A stretch of 64,000 bases of DNA from Bacillus sp. NTK034 (GCF_017303275.1 NZ_JAFKOJ010000004.1:186001-250000); one strand, 5' to 3'; counted from the first letter of the stretch, positions 1-8,723 are shown. Notes: generated by a model not told the origin, from the sequence alone. A program made the numbers and translations.

Positions 1-308
1 GAGCAATCGTGGGGGTATTCGCAACTGTAGCTCCATCGCTGATACTGATGATTACACTGCTCGGACTTCTTATGAAGTATAAGGAATCACCGCGCGTCAA
101 GCGGATGACTACTTATATCCGGCCAGTTATCGCGGTTTTGCTTGGCATCATGACGTATGATTTCTTTTTCTCAGCTTACGAGGGTGTCGGGATCCTGCAG
201 ACACTTTTCATCGGACTGCTTAGCTTTTTCCTGATGGAAAGGCTTAAAGTCCATCCGGCTTATGTTATCGCCGGAGCGCTCGTTTACGGGGGGCTTGTTT
301 TAGGATAG
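1..308 (+). CDS. Chromate transporter, C-terminal part (gene starts upstream of window)
   Basis: The reading frame is open from the first base and ends at a TAG at 306-308, so only about the last 101 residues are present. They form three or four hydrophobic segments with the ending 'RPVIAVLLGIM...' followed by a short loop and a final helix, which is typical of the second half of ChrA-type chromate/sulfate permeases of the inner membrane. The GTG at position 9 is internal, not a start. It is followed after 15 bp by the DUF1028 gene with its own ribosome binding site. Family assignment rests on the general look of the C-terminus, so it is moderate. Confidence 0.65.
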   Translation, partial: AIVGVFATVAPSLILMITLLGLLMKYKESPRVKRMTTYIRPVIAVLLGIMTYDFFFSAYEGVGILQTLFIGLLSFFLMERLKVHPAYVIAGALVYGGLVLG

Positions 309-323
309 GGGAGGATTTTTTAT

Positions 324-1163
324 ATGACATTTTCCATCGTTGGATATGATCCAAAGGAAAAAGAATGGGGAATCGCAGTTCAATCGAAATTTCTCGGCGT
401 TGGTGCAGTAGTGCCATTTGCAAAAGCAGGTATCGGAGCCGTTGCGACTCAGTCCTACGCGAATACTTCATATGGACCGCGTGCATTGCAATTGATGGAA
501 GAAGGTAAAACGGCTGAGGAAGCACTTGAAATCATTACCAAAGATGATCCTGAAAAAGAGCTCCGTCAGGTCGGACTGCTGGATGCCATGGGGAACCCGG
601 CAACGTTCACAGGGGATGGCTGCTATAATTGGGCTGGAGGAATAACCGGACCTCACTTTGCCGCGCAGGGCAACATCCTAGTGGATGAAAAAACCGTTCA
701 GGCAATGGGCCAGACTTTTATCAGCACGGACGGCTCTCTGGCTGAGCGCTTGCTTGCCGCCTTGAATGCAGGCCAGGCAGCCGGCGGTGACAGCCGCGGA
801 CAGCAATCCGCAGCCCTTCTTGTAGTGAAAGAAGCTGGCGGATACGGAGGGTTTAACGACCGCTACATAGACTTGCGGGTCGATGACCATCCGGAGCCGA
901 TTACCGAATTGATTCGAATTTATCATCTGCAGCAGCTATATTTTGCGCCGTCAAAGGCTGAAAGGGTTACGGCAATTGAAGGTGAGATAAAAGAGGAGCT
1001 TGTCCGGGAATTAACTCGGCTCGATTATTTAGAGGCTGGTCAGAGTCATGATCATCTTATGAAAGCATTAACTGCCTTTATTCATACCGAAAATTTCGAA
1101 GCCCGCGTGCAGGTTGCGGGGAAAATTGATTTGGATGTCTTGGCGTATATGAAAAATAAGTGA
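324..1163 (+). CDS. DUF1028 family protein (Ntn-hydrolase-like)
   Basis: A 279-residue soluble protein that starts MTFSIVGYDPKEKEWGIAVQ and continues with the 'GIGAVATQSYANTSYGPRAL' block typical of the DUF1028 family. These proteins have an Ntn-hydrolase fold and often lie near peptidase genes, but their substrate is not established. The start is an ATG 8-9 bases after GGGGAGGA. A C-terminal part of about 60 residues after residue 210 is charged and helical. It stands alone: an intrinsic terminator follows the stop codon, then repeat array A1. No signal peptide is visible. Confidence 0.85.
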   Translation: MTFSIVGYDPKEKEWGIAVQSKFLGVGAVVPFAKAGIGAVATQSYANTSYGPRALQLMEEGKTAEEALEIITKDDPEKELRQVGLLDAMGNPATFTGDGCYNWAGGITGPHFAAQGNILVDEKTVQAMGQTFISTDGSLAERLLAALNAGQAAGGDSRGQQSAALLVVKEAGGYGGFNDRYIDLRVDDHPEPITELIRIYHLQQLYFAPSKAERVTAIEGEIKEELVRELTRLDYLEAGQSHDHLMKALTAFIHTENFEARVQVAGKIDLDVLAYMKNK

Positions 1164-1172
1164 AAATGGAAA

Positions 1173-1201
1173 AGCGGAGAGTAGAGCTCTTCGTTTTTTT
1201 G
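1173..1201 (+). terminator. Intrinsic terminator after the DUF1028 gene
   Basis: Arms GCGGAGAG and CTCTTCG separated by a short loop, followed by seven T residues. Confidence 0.8.
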
Positions 1202-1244
1202 TGTTTTTACTATGTGCATGCTGGAAAGCTGTTAGGACGCGAAC

Positions 1245-1357
1245 TGACCGATATATTGGAAAACTGACCGATAAAAGGGAAAATGTGACCGATATAACTG
1301 GAAAGTGACCGATAAAATAAAATACTGACCGATAAAAGTGATGTAGTGACCGAAATC
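1245..1357 (+). repeat. Phased repeat array A1: six copies of TGACCGATAWA
   Basis: Six copies of TGACCGATAWA begin at 1245, 1265, 1286, 1306, 1326 and 1347 (the last one degenerate, TGACCGAAATC). Steps are 20, 21, 20, 20 and 21 bp, mean 20.4, close to two turns of B-DNA. The linkers vary but often contain GGAAA. The array fills the gap between the DUF1028 terminator and the promoter region of the SEC-C gene. It is not a CRISPR: units are too short and the linkers too small. The same motif recurs in array A2. Confidence 0.9.
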
Positions 1358-1497
1358 AGCTAACTCAATTCAAAAAAGCACGCAATCCCGGCTTCCTTAA
1401 CCTGCCAAATGTTTAAATCCGCTTGTTTAATGCCTAAACTGCTGATAAATGTTAGGATAGTAGAGTTAAACGAATTTTGGTAGGAGAGATTTATAAA

Positions 1498-2553
1498 ATG
1501 TCAACAGTAAAAGTAAGCAGAAACGAACCGTGCCCATGCGGGAGCGGAAAAAAATATAAAAAGTGCTGCGGCAGCAAAGATGCAGTTTCAATTAAGGATG
1601 TTTTGAATCACGAAGTTCTTGAACTTCAAAAGGAAGTAAGGGCCTATGCGCTTACTCATTTTGCAGATGACATAAAAGAAGATTTCATGGATCTTCTTGA
1701 TATCCTTGAAGACATTGAACCTGAGGAAAAAGAGTTTTATGAATTTGTACACTCTTTTTGGTACATTCTTTTTGGAACGCTGGAAGATATGGACTCTATT
1801 ATGGATGAGTTTATTCATGCAAAATTACCGGCCGTTGCCCGTCCGCGCTTAAAAAACATTTTAAAATCGTGGACAGACAGTAAAGCGGCAACTGGGATAC
1901 TAACCGAGGTGTCTGAAGATAAAGCAGCCATTAAAGATTGCCTGACCGGGAAGGTTTACAATATCTCACTATTTGGTGATATGGAAGTTCATGAAGGAAA
2001 CTTTGCCTTCGCCATGCTTCTTCCTTATGGAGAAGAGTATGTAGCGTTTCCGGCTATTTTCGATCTGCCGGGAGAAAAAGCGGCACAGTTTGCAGACTAT
2101 ATCCAGTATTCCTTTGAAGATGCAAAATACGATGATCCTGAAGAATACCTGGCTGAATACTTCGTTGACCTGATGAATGACACGCCAAAATCATTGGCCG
2201 TTCCATCTATGGACAATTTCGACTGGCCATCTAAGGGGGCACAGCAGGTGGCCGATATGTTCCGGGACGACATGACAGAAGCAGGTGAGGAACCATGGCT
2301 TGTCGGGATGGGGATTTCACTCTGGATGGAGTATCTGACAAAAACCGGCAAACAGGTCAAAAAGCCTGACAACTATGTTGCAGGTCTTCGATACCTAGTG
2401 AGTACGATAGCGCCTACAAAGGAAAATCTCACTCAGAAGGAATTTGGAGAGAAATACGGAATCAATACGAACCGTGTCTCCACTTATTATGGTGAAATTT
2501 ATGATGCTGTTGAGAAAACCATTATTGAACTGATTGAATCGTCGAATTCATAA
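1498..2553 (+). CDS. SEC-C motif protein with C-terminal HTH-like domain, function unknown
   Basis: A 351-residue soluble protein. Residues 7-25 form a SEC-C zinc-binding motif ([18 protein letters not shown]), the same kind that ends SecA. The middle (about 35-260) is acidic and unrecognised. The last 70 residues contain a helix-turn-helix-like stretch (TQKEFGEKYGINTNRVSTYY) that resembles the end of the TPR protein at 61249-62748. The ATG at 1498 is chosen because TAGGAGAG lies 8 bases upstream; an in-frame TTG at 1477 is inside that region. It sits between arrays A1 and A2 and just upstream of a NERD nuclease gene, but has its own terminator, so a functional link is only inferred. Confidence 0.75.
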   Translation: MSTVKVSRNEPCPCGSGKKYKKCCGSKDAVSIKDVLNHEVLELQKEVRAYALTHFADDIKEDFMDLLDILEDIEPEEKEFYEFVHSFWYILFGTLEDMDSIMDEFIHAKLPAVARPRLKNILKSWTDSKAATGILTEVSEDKAAIKDCLTGKVYNISLFGDMEVHEGNFAFAMLLPYGEEYVAFPAIFDLPGEKAAQFADYIQYSFEDAKYDDPEEYLAEYFVDLMNDTPKSLAVPSMDNFDWPSKGAQQVADMFRDDMTEAGEEPWLVGMGISLWMEYLTKTGKQVKKPDNYVAGLRYLVSTIAPTKENLTQKEFGEKYGINTNRVSTYYGEIYDAVEKTIIELIESSNS

Positions 2554-2554
2554 A

Positions 2555-2586
2555 AAGGAGAGCATTTTTGCTCTCTCTTTTTTTTG
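2555..2586 (+). terminator. Intrinsic terminator after the SEC-C gene
   Basis: GGAGAGC, a five-base loop, GCTCTC, then a run of T interrupted by a single C. Confidence 0.88.
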
Positions 2587-2611
2587 GAGAGAATGTGGTT
2601 CTGGCGCGGAC

Positions 2612-2683
2612 TGACCGATATAACGGAAATCTGACCGATATATCCAGAAAGTAACCGATAAACCTGGCAAAGTGACCGATATA
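2612..2683 (+). repeat. Phased repeat array A2: four copies of TGACCGATAWA
   Basis: Copies begin at 2612, 2632, 2652 (TAACCGATAAA) and 2673; steps are 20, 20 and 21 bp, the same as the last four units of array A1. Both A1 and A2 are preceded by a similar lead sequence (GCGAACTGACC and GCGGACTGACC), which points to a common origin. The array ends 90 bp before the start of the NERD gene and on the same strand. Confidence 0.88.
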
Positions 2684-2772
2684 CTTACTCTATATTGAAA
2701 ATGAATCAAAAAGCAGGAAAATTTGCATCCGTAAACGAATTCTATCTTCAAACCTAAAAAGGAGTGGTGCTT

Positions 2773-3768
2773 TTGATTGAAAAAGACCGATTTATCCCCA
2801 TCAGAATACAAAAAAATCACGCATTGCTGAAGAGAATTGCGAAAAATCATCCAAAGCGGTTAGTTATCGAATCAGAACAAACCAGGAGAATAGCAGGATA
2901 TAAAGGCGAGCAGGCAATTGACTTCCACTTAAGTAAACTGCCGGAAAAAGAGTTTTTAATCTTCCATGACCTTCGTCTCTCAAGTGGGAAGCATTTTTTT
3001 CAGATAGACACGCTCATCTTACATCCCGCTTTTGCTTTAATTTTAGAAGTGAAAAACTATGGCGGAACCTTATACTTCGATCCTGATTTCAATCAATTAA
3101 TCCAAACAAATACTAAAGGAGAAGTCAAAGGCTATCCAAATCCGATAGAGCAAGCCAGAGTACAATGTTCTGAAATGGAAAAATGGCTGTTGAAACGCAA
3201 TATCAATATTCCCGTTGAGTTTTTCATCATCATCATCAGCAAACCCTCTACCATTCTTAAAACCGCTCCAGGCCACGTGAAAATGCTCCAAAGAGTTCTT
3301 CATGTTCAATTCCTTCTGAAAAGTATTGAGAAAATAAAGGCCGCTCATAAAAAAGAAGACCTATCACCAAAACATATGAAGAAAATCTCCCGCTCTCTTC
3401 TAAAAGATCATACCCCAAAAAGTTTTGATATCCTAAAGCATTACGAAATCTCAACATCCGAAATACAAACAGGCGTCATCTGCAGAGTTTGTTCATCATA
3501 TCCCATGAAGCGCCATTATGGGACTTGGTTTTGTACCAAATGTCAAACCAAAGAGAAAAATGCTCACATTTCAGCTCTTATGGACTTATTCCTTCTCAAC
3601 AATGATTCTCCATTGAATAATAGACAAATCTGCAGTTTTCTTCACATTTCTTCAGGAGATATAGCCAAAAAACTTCTTTCAGCAAGCAAACTGCGGTGTT
3701 CCGGTTCAAAAAAAGGTAGAGTGTATTTACCGAAACCAGACTATCAGCAAATTAAGGATCTGGAATAG
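2773..3768 (+). CDS. NERD-domain nuclease-like protein with zinc ribbon and C-terminal HTH (paralog 1)
   Basis: A 331-residue soluble protein. A NERD domain covers about residues 38-150, with the conserved GYKGEQ, QIDTLIL and LEVKNYGG segments that give the Glu, Asp and Glu-x-Lys set of a PD-(D/E)XK nuclease fold. It is followed by a CRVC...CTKC zinc ribbon (about 236-260) and a helix-turn-helix-like end (NNRQICSFLHISSGDIAKKLL). The TTG at 2773 is chosen because AAAGGAG lies 8 bases upstream and because the paralog at 60100 starts the same way (MI.K.R..PIRI.KNHALL). The two paralogs are alike over their full length. It follows array A2. Substrate and role are unknown; repair, defence or repeat binding are possible. 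Confidence 0.8.
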   Translation: MIEKDRFIPIRIQKNHALLKRIAKNHPKRLVIESEQTRRIAGYKGEQAIDFHLSKLPEKEFLIFHDLRLSSGKHFFQIDTLILHPAFALILEVKNYGGTLYFDPDFNQLIQTNTKGEVKGYPNPIEQARVQCSEMEKWLLKRNINIPVEFFIIIISKPSTILKTAPGHVKMLQRVLHVQFLLKSIEKIKAAHKKEDLSPKHMKKISRSLLKDHTPKSFDILKHYEISTSEIQTGVICRVCSSYPMKRHYGTWFCTKCQTKEKNAHISALMDLFLLNNDSPLNNRQICSFLHISSGDIAKKLLSASKLRCSGSKKGRVYLPKPDYQQIKDLE

Positions 3769-3839
3769 CCCGCATGTGGCATAAGTTGTCACCCCCCTCC
3801 CAAAGTGGTAATATTAATAAGAAATAATGTGAATTTTCA

Positions 3840-3976
3840 TGGGAGGATTCCGCCGAAAAGAAGCGAATCTTTAACTACCTATGCTTAAATAGACTTTGAA
3901 TTTAGATATGCATAGTTCCGGCGCCTTGAGTCATCAACAGGGCACTTGTGCTGTCATATCCAACATAAAGGAGCGT
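3840..3976 (+). promoter_or_regulatory. Structured leader upstream of secA, class unknown
   Basis: The 212 bp between the NERD gene and secA hold no gene. Within them CTATGC at about 3879 pairs with GCATAG at about 3910, enclosing a further TAAAT/ATTTA stem; outer GCCG/CGGC segments flank this. A second hairpin, GGCAC-TT-GTGCT, lies near 3943-3955, just before the secA ribosome binding site AAAGGAG (3968-3974). This suggests a folded 5' leader. I could not match it to a known riboswitch. Confidence 0.4.
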
Positions 3977-3980
3977 TTTT

Positions 3981-6491
3981 ATGCTTGGGATTTTAAATAA
4001 AGTGTTTGATCAAAATAAACGCGAAATAAAACGTCTCACCAGAATGGCAGAACAAATTGAAGCACTTGCATCTGATATGGAAAAATTATCGGACGAGCAG
4101 CTGCGCGAGAAAACGGAAGAATTCAAAGCCCGCTACCAAAAGGGCGAAACCGTCGATGATATGCTGACTGAAGCCTTTGCGGTTGTACGCGAAGCAGCAA
4201 AGCGCGTTCTTGGCTTATATCCTTATCCGGTTCAGTTAATGGGGGGGATTTCCCTTCATGACGGAAATATTTCAGAGATGAAAACCGGTGAAGGTAAAAC
4301 CCTGACTGCAACGATGCCGGTTTACCTCAATGCCCTAACAGGCAAGGGTGTCCACGTAGTTACAGTCAACGAATACCTTGCGAGCCGTGATGCCACTGAA
4401 ATGGGCCAGCTTTACGAATTCCTGGGCCTGACTGTCGGCTTGAACTTAAATGGGCTTTCCAAAGAAGAAAAACAAGCAGCATATGCTGCCGATATCACAT
4501 ACAGCACAAACAACGAGCTTGGGTTCGATTACCTTCGCGATAACATGGTTCTCTACAAAGAGCAGAAGGTTCAGCGCCCGCTGCACTATGCCGTAATTGA
4601 TGAAGTGGACTCCATCCTCATTGATGAAGCACGTACACCGCTGATCATTTCAGGTTCAGCACAAAAGTCCACTCAGCTTTATATCCAGGCTAATGCCTTT
4701 GTCAGCCGCCTGAAAAAAGATGAAGACTTCACATATGATGAAAAAACAAAGGGTGTGCAGCTGACAGAAGAAGGGATGACTAAAGCAGAGAAGGCTTTTG
4801 GAATCGATAACCTTTTTGACATTTCTCATGTTGCACTTAACCACCATATTACACAGGCATTAAAGGCACATTCCAGCATGCATCTGGATGTCGATTATGT
4901 TGTGCAGGAAGGCGAAATCGTCATCGTTGACCAATTTACCGGCCGTCTGATGAAGGGCCGCCGCTACAGTGATGGACTCCACCAGGCCATCGAAGCTAAG
5001 GAAGGCCTGGAAATCCAGAACGAAAGCATGACACTTGCAACGATCACATTCCAGAACTATTTCCGTATGTATGAAAAGCTTGCCGGTATGACTGGTACGG
5101 CGAAAACGGAAGAAGAGGAATTCCGCAATATCTACAATATGAACGTTATTGTGATTCCGACAAACCGTCCGATCGCCCGTGATGACCGTCCTGATTTAAT
5201 TTATGCAACAATGGATGGAAAATTCCGTGCGGTTGTGGAAGATATTGCTGATCGCCACAAAAAAGGACAGCCTGTGCTAGTCGGTACAGTGGCTATCGAA
5301 ACATCAGAAATCATCTCTAAATACCTGAGCAAAAAAGGTGTTCCGCATAATGTTCTAAACGCGAAGAACCATGGACGTGAGGCGGAAATTATCCTGGATG
5401 CCGGTAAGCAGGGTGCTGTGACAATCGCGACTAACATGGCAGGGCGCGGTACGGATATCAAGCTTGGAGAAGGCGTAAAGGAGCTTGGCGGCTTATGTGT
5501 CGTTGGTACAGAGCGTCATGAAAGCAGACGTATTGATAACCAGCTCCGCGGACGTTCCGGACGTCAGGGAGACCCGGGTGTCACGCAATTCTATCTTTCC
5601 ATGGAAGATGAATTGATGCGCCGATTCGGTTCTGACAATATGAAATCGATGATGGAGCGCCTTGGAATGGATGACACTCAGCCGATTCAGAGTAAAATGG
5701 TTTCAAGAGCCGTTGAATCTGCGCAAAAACGCGTTGAGGGCAACAACTTTGATGCGCGTAAGCAGCTTCTTTCCTACGACGATGTTCTCCGTCAGCAGCG
5801 TGAAATTCTTTACGGTCAGCGCAACGAAGTTCTGGAGTCTGAGAACTTGAGAGAGATTGTTGAAAAGATGATTATGACCAGCATCCAGCGCAATGTGGAA
5901 GGGTATGCACCTGGACATGAAGACGAGGAAAACTGGAACCTGCAGGGCATCATTGACTATGTAAATGGAAACCTTCTAAATGAAGGCGACCTAACCGTTA
6001 ATGATATCCGCGGCAAGGATACAGAGGAAATCGCCGAAACCATTTTTGCCAAGGTTAAAGAACGCTACAATGAAAAAGAGGAAATGCTGAGCCCTGAGCA
6101 AATGCGTGAATTTGAGAAAGTCATCGTGCTTCGTGCAGTTGACTCTAAATGGATGGATCACATTGACGCAATGGATCAGCTTCGCCAGGGAATCCACCTG
6201 CGTGCTTATGGCCAGACAGATCCGCTCCGCGAGTACCAGGGAGAAGGATTTGCGATGTTTGAAAACATGATTGCTTCCATCGAAGAAGATGTTGCGAAGT
6301 ACATCATGAAAGCCGAAATCCGCAACAACCTCGAGCGTCAGGAAGTGGCCAAAGGCCAGGCCGTCAACCCGAAAGAAGACGGTGAAAAGGTTAAGAAAAA
6401 GCCTGTCGTCAAGCAGATGGACGTTGGACGCAACGACCCATGCATCTGCGGCAGCGGCAAGAAATATAAAAACTGCTGTGGTGCAGAATAG
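3981..6491 (+). CDS. secA: Protein translocase ATPase SecA
   Basis: 836 residues, the normal size for Bacillus. SecA drives preproteins through SecYEG using ATP. Seen in the sequence: Walker A GEGKT at residues 103-107, [11 protein letters not shown] near 207, the preprotein cross-linking region, the second nucleotide domain with GRGTDIKLG and [13 protein letters not shown], and a C-terminal SEC-C zinc motif ([13 protein letters not shown]) after a basic linker. Start is an ATG seven bases after AAAGGAG. prfB follows, as in B. subtilis, but a dispersed repeat and a terminator lie between. The hibernation factor gene hpf, which precedes secA in B. subtilis, is not here. Confidence 0.98.
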   Translation: MLGILNKVFDQNKREIKRLTRMAEQIEALASDMEKLSDEQLREKTEEFKARYQKGETVDDMLTEAFAVVREAAKRVLGLYPYPVQLMGGISLHDGNISEMKTGEGKTLTATMPVYLNALTGKGVHVVTVNEYLASRDATEMGQLYEFLGLTVGLNLNGLSKEEKQAAYAADITYSTNNELGFDYLRDNMVLYKEQKVQRPLHYAVIDEVDSILIDEARTPLIISGSAQKSTQLYIQANAFVSRLKKDEDFTYDEKTKGVQLTEEGMTKAEKAFGIDNLFDISHVALNHHITQALKAHSSMHLDVDYVVQEGEIVIVDQFTGRLMKGRRYSDGLHQAIEAKEGLEIQNESMTLATITFQNYFRMYEKLAGMTGTAKTEEEEFRNIYNMNVIVIPTNRPIARDDRPDLIYATMDGKFRAVVEDIADRHKKGQPVLVGTVAIETSEIISKYLSKKGVPHNVLNAKNHGREAEIILDAGKQGAVTIATNMAGRGTDIKLGEGVKELGGLCVVGTERHESRRIDNQLRGRSGRQGDPGVTQFYLSMEDELMRRFGSDNMKSMMERLGMDDTQPIQSKMVSRAVESAQKRVEGNNFDARKQLLSYDDVLRQQREILYGQRNEVLESENLREIVEKMIMTSIQRNVEGYAPGHEDEENWNLQGIIDYVNGNLLNEGDLTVNDIRGKDTEEIAETIFAKVKERYNEKEEMLSPEQMREFEKVIVLRAVDSKWMDHIDAMDQLRQGIHLRAYGQTDPLREYQGEGFAMFENMIASIEEDVAKYIMKAEIRNNLERQEVAKGQAVNPKEDGEKVKKKPVVKQMDVGRNDPCICGSGKKYKNCCGAE

Positions 6492-6563
6492 AAAAGCGGA
6501 AGCGCCTTGCCCACCCCCGACATCTCGAGGGGGTAGGCGCTGGAGCTAGACAGTTATCGACGT
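6491..6563 (+). repeat. Dispersed palindromic repeat, GCGCC family (copy 1)
   Basis: Starts GAAAAGCGGAAGCGCC directly at the secA stop and ends GGAGCTAGACAGTTATC. The first 30 bases are the reverse complement of 40499-40529, and the end matches the reverse complement of 40561-40584, so the element belongs to the same family in the opposite orientation. It contains a CCCCC/GGGGG foldback. It codes for nothing convincing. Confidence 0.8.
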
Positions 6564-6595
6564 TAAAAATTTATTTCTCACTTAAAATAAACCAA

Positions 6596-6630
6596 GAGCC
6601 GGCAACAGTGCCGGCTTCTCTCTTTGGGGA
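6596..6630 (+). terminator. Intrinsic terminator after secA
   Basis: Perfect stem AGCCGGCA/TGCCGGCT with a four-base loop, followed by a pyrimidine-rich, T-containing tract. Confidence 0.75.
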
Positions 6631-6714
6631 AACTTTGAAGCCTTACAATGAAAGTATGGCTTTAATAGATAATCACGCTATAATATGAAAAAAATAATTT
6701 TTGAGGTGATCAAA

Positions 6715-7828
6715 ATGGAATTAGCAGATATTCGCAATGAACTTGAAAAAACAGCTAAGATTTTAGCGGACTTTAGGGGGTCTCTTTGACTTAGAAAACA
6801 AAGAGGCGCGCATCGCTGAGCTTGATGATGTCATGCTGCAGCCCGGATTTTGGGATGACCAGCAGGCGGCACAGATTGTTATCAGTGAATCAAACTCACT
6901 GAAAGAACAGGTAGTTGAATTCCACGATTTATACGAAACGTTTGAGAATCTGGAATTAACTTATGAGCTGGTAAAAGAAGAGAGCGACGCAGAATTGCAG
7001 GCAGATCTAGAGGGAGAGCTCAAGGACTTAGTGAAGCGCCTGAACGATTTCGAGCTTCAGCTTCTTTTAAGCGAAGAATATGATAAGAACAATGCCATTC
7101 TTGAACTGCATCCGGGTGCAGGCGGAACCGAGTCACAGGACTGGGGCAGCATGCTGCTTCGCATGTATACACGCTGGGCGGAAAAGAAAGGCTTCAAGGT
7201 TGAAACACTTGATTACCTGCCAGGAGATGAAGCAGGCATCAAGAGTGTTACCCTTAGCATTAAGGGCCATAACGCTTACGGGTACTTAAAGGCTGAAAAA
7301 GGCGTGCACCGTCTTGTAAGGATTTCTCCATTCGACTCTTCGGGCCGCCGTCATACTTCATTCGTATCCTGTGAAGTGATGCCGGAGTTCAATGACGAAA
7401 TTGAAATCGACATCCGTACTGAAGATCTGAAAATCGACACATACCGTGCAAGCGGCGCCGGCGGTCAGCATATCAACACGACCGATTCTGCTGTCCGTAT
7501 CACCCACTTGCCGACAAATGTCGTGGTAACGTGCCAGACAGAGCGTTCCCAGATCAAAAACCGCGAACGTGCCATGAAAATGCTGCAAGCTAAGCTCTAT
7601 CAAAAGAAAATCGAAGAGCAGGAAGCAGAATTGGCTGAAATCCGCGGCGAGCAAAAAGACATCGGCTGGGGAAGCCAGATCCGCTCCTATGTCTTCCACC
7701 CGTATTCTATGGTAAAAGACCACCGCACCAACACGGAAGTCGGCAACGTCCAGGGAGTTATGGACGGCGACCTGGATTTGTTTATTAATGCATATTTGCG
7801 ATCAAAATTGATTTTGCCTCAGGATTAA
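6715..7828 (+). CDS. prfB: Peptide chain release factor 2, with programmed +1 frameshift
   Basis: RF2 recognises UGA and UAA stop codons and releases the peptide. The gene is in two frames: 24 codons from the ATG at 6715 (ribosome binding site GAGGTGAT) end at an in-frame TGA at 6787-6789, and the remaining 346 codons continue in the +1 frame, giving 370 residues. The second part carries the SPF stop-codon reading motif ([11 protein letters not shown]) and the catalytic GGQ loop (GAGGQHIN). This is the usual autoregulated arrangement, not a mutation. A terminator follows. Confidence 0.97.
6774..6790 (+). promoter_or_regulatory. RF2 programmed +1 frameshift site
   Basis: An internal Shine-Dalgarno-like AGGGGG lies just before CTT-TGA-C. 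When RF2 is scarce the ribosome pauses at UGA and slips from CUU to UUU, reading on in the +1 frame. The arrangement AGGGGGTCTCTTTGAC matches the classic signal. Confidence 0.96.
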
Positions 7829-7837
7829 TATGTAAAA

Positions 7838-7879
7838 TAGCCTATGCTGGCATGTGGCCGGCATAGGCTTGTTTTTTTA
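7838..7879 (+). terminator. Intrinsic terminator after prfB
   Basis: GCCTATGCTGG pairs with CCGGCATAGGC and is followed by TTG and seven T residues. Confidence 0.88.
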
Positions 7880-7918
7880 TTGGATTATAACTGAGCTAGC
7901 CGGTGAATGGGGATTGCT

Positions 7919-8437
7919 TTAGGAGTGGATGCGCTTTTTGAGTTGATTAATTTCGGTTTCGTGGACTCCGCTTTTTTTACTAAGGTGTTCGATATCAATT
8001 TTTGTGCCCTTCAAAGCATCCGAAATAACATCGAACGTCTCTTCATGCTGATCTAACTTCGTTTCAATATGCTTAAAATGGCTTCTGAATTCGGTGGCAT
8101 TGTTCTCAATCTGTTCAGAAAGTCTTTCAACACTATTTTCAACATTCCCAAGTCTGCTTTCAACATTCCCAAGTCTGCTATCAACATTCCCGAGTCTGCT
8201 ATCAACATTCCCGAGTCTGCTATCAACATTCCCAAGTCTGCTATCAACATTCCCGAGTCTGCTATCAACTTTATCAATTCTGTTCTCAACATTCCCGAGT
8301 CTGTGTTTAACATCAGCAAATTCATGATCAATCGAATCAAACCTCTGATCAATCGAAACGAACTTCTCATCAATTCCATCAAACCTCTTGGAATGTTCTT
8401 TCAGTGTACTCAAAATTTCATTAAGAATCTTCTCCAT
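7919..8437 (-). CDS. Coiled-coil protein with tandem heptad minisatellite, function unknown
   Basis: 172 residues, almost entirely predicted coiled coil. The ATG at 8437 follows AAGGAGGTGAG; longer starts upstream are not supported. Residues about 45-100 are repeats of the seven-residue unit RLGNVDS encoded by a 21-bp tandem repeat, so each repeat adds exactly one heptad and keeps the frame. No membrane segment or enzyme motif is visible. It is convergent with prfB and has no homolog at this place in B. subtilis that I know of. Related heptad-rich proteins occur in Bacillus without known roles. Confidence 0.7.
   Translation of the reverse strand: MEKILNEILSTLKEHSKRFDGIDEKFVSIDQRFDSIDHEFADVKHRLGNVENRIDKVDSRLGNVDSRLGNVDSRLGNVDSRLGNVDSRLGNVESRLGNVENSVERLSEQIENNATEFRSHFKHIETKLDQHEETFDVISDALKGTKIDIEHLSKKSGVHETEINQLKKRIHS
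8141..8308 (+). repeat. 21-bp coding minisatellite
   Basis: Six near-identical 21-bp units beginning AACATTCCC[A/G]AGTCTGCT run from 8141 to 8266, followed by a degenerate unit and one more good unit to 8308. They lie inside the minus-strand coiled-coil gene and encode its heptads. The high identity implies recent slippage. Confidence 0.92.
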
Positions 8438-8629
8438 TTTTCTCACCTCCTTTTCGACATTATACCACATGCAGCATAATTTCATGCTGAAGATTAAGCT
8501 GCTTAAGAGCTTTGTGGACTAATGTTCATAAACATATCACACATTAAAATCGCATGATAAATTGAACGCTTTTATCGCAACATAATGGATAGGCAGAGCA
8601 GAGTCCTTTAATACGGCAGTCTAATGGCA

Positions 8630-8658
8630 TTTACAGGCTCCAGACTCCATGCTATACT
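8630..8658 (+). promoter_or_regulatory. Likely sigma-A promoter of yvjA
   Basis: TTTACA (8630-8635), a 17-bp spacer and TATACT (8653-8658), 66 bp before the yvjA start. Confidence 0.65.
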
Positions 8659-8723
8659 CACTGACGGTAAAAATGGAATATGAACTTAATTCTGCATAGA
8701 TCGGGACACCGGAGGGAGAAGAA

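Noticed and set aside
1245-2683. Arrays A1 and A2 as CRISPR
   Set aside because: Repeat units are about 11 bp with linkers of about 9 bp, and there are no cas genes.
6787-6789. In-frame TGA in prfB as a mutation
   Set aside because: It is the conserved RF2 recoding site with the upstream AGGGGG and CTTTGAC.
8069-8479. Plus-strand frames made of repeated NIPKSAI or STFPSLL
   Set aside because: They are the reverse of the 21-bp coding minisatellite; only the minus-strand frame has a good start site.
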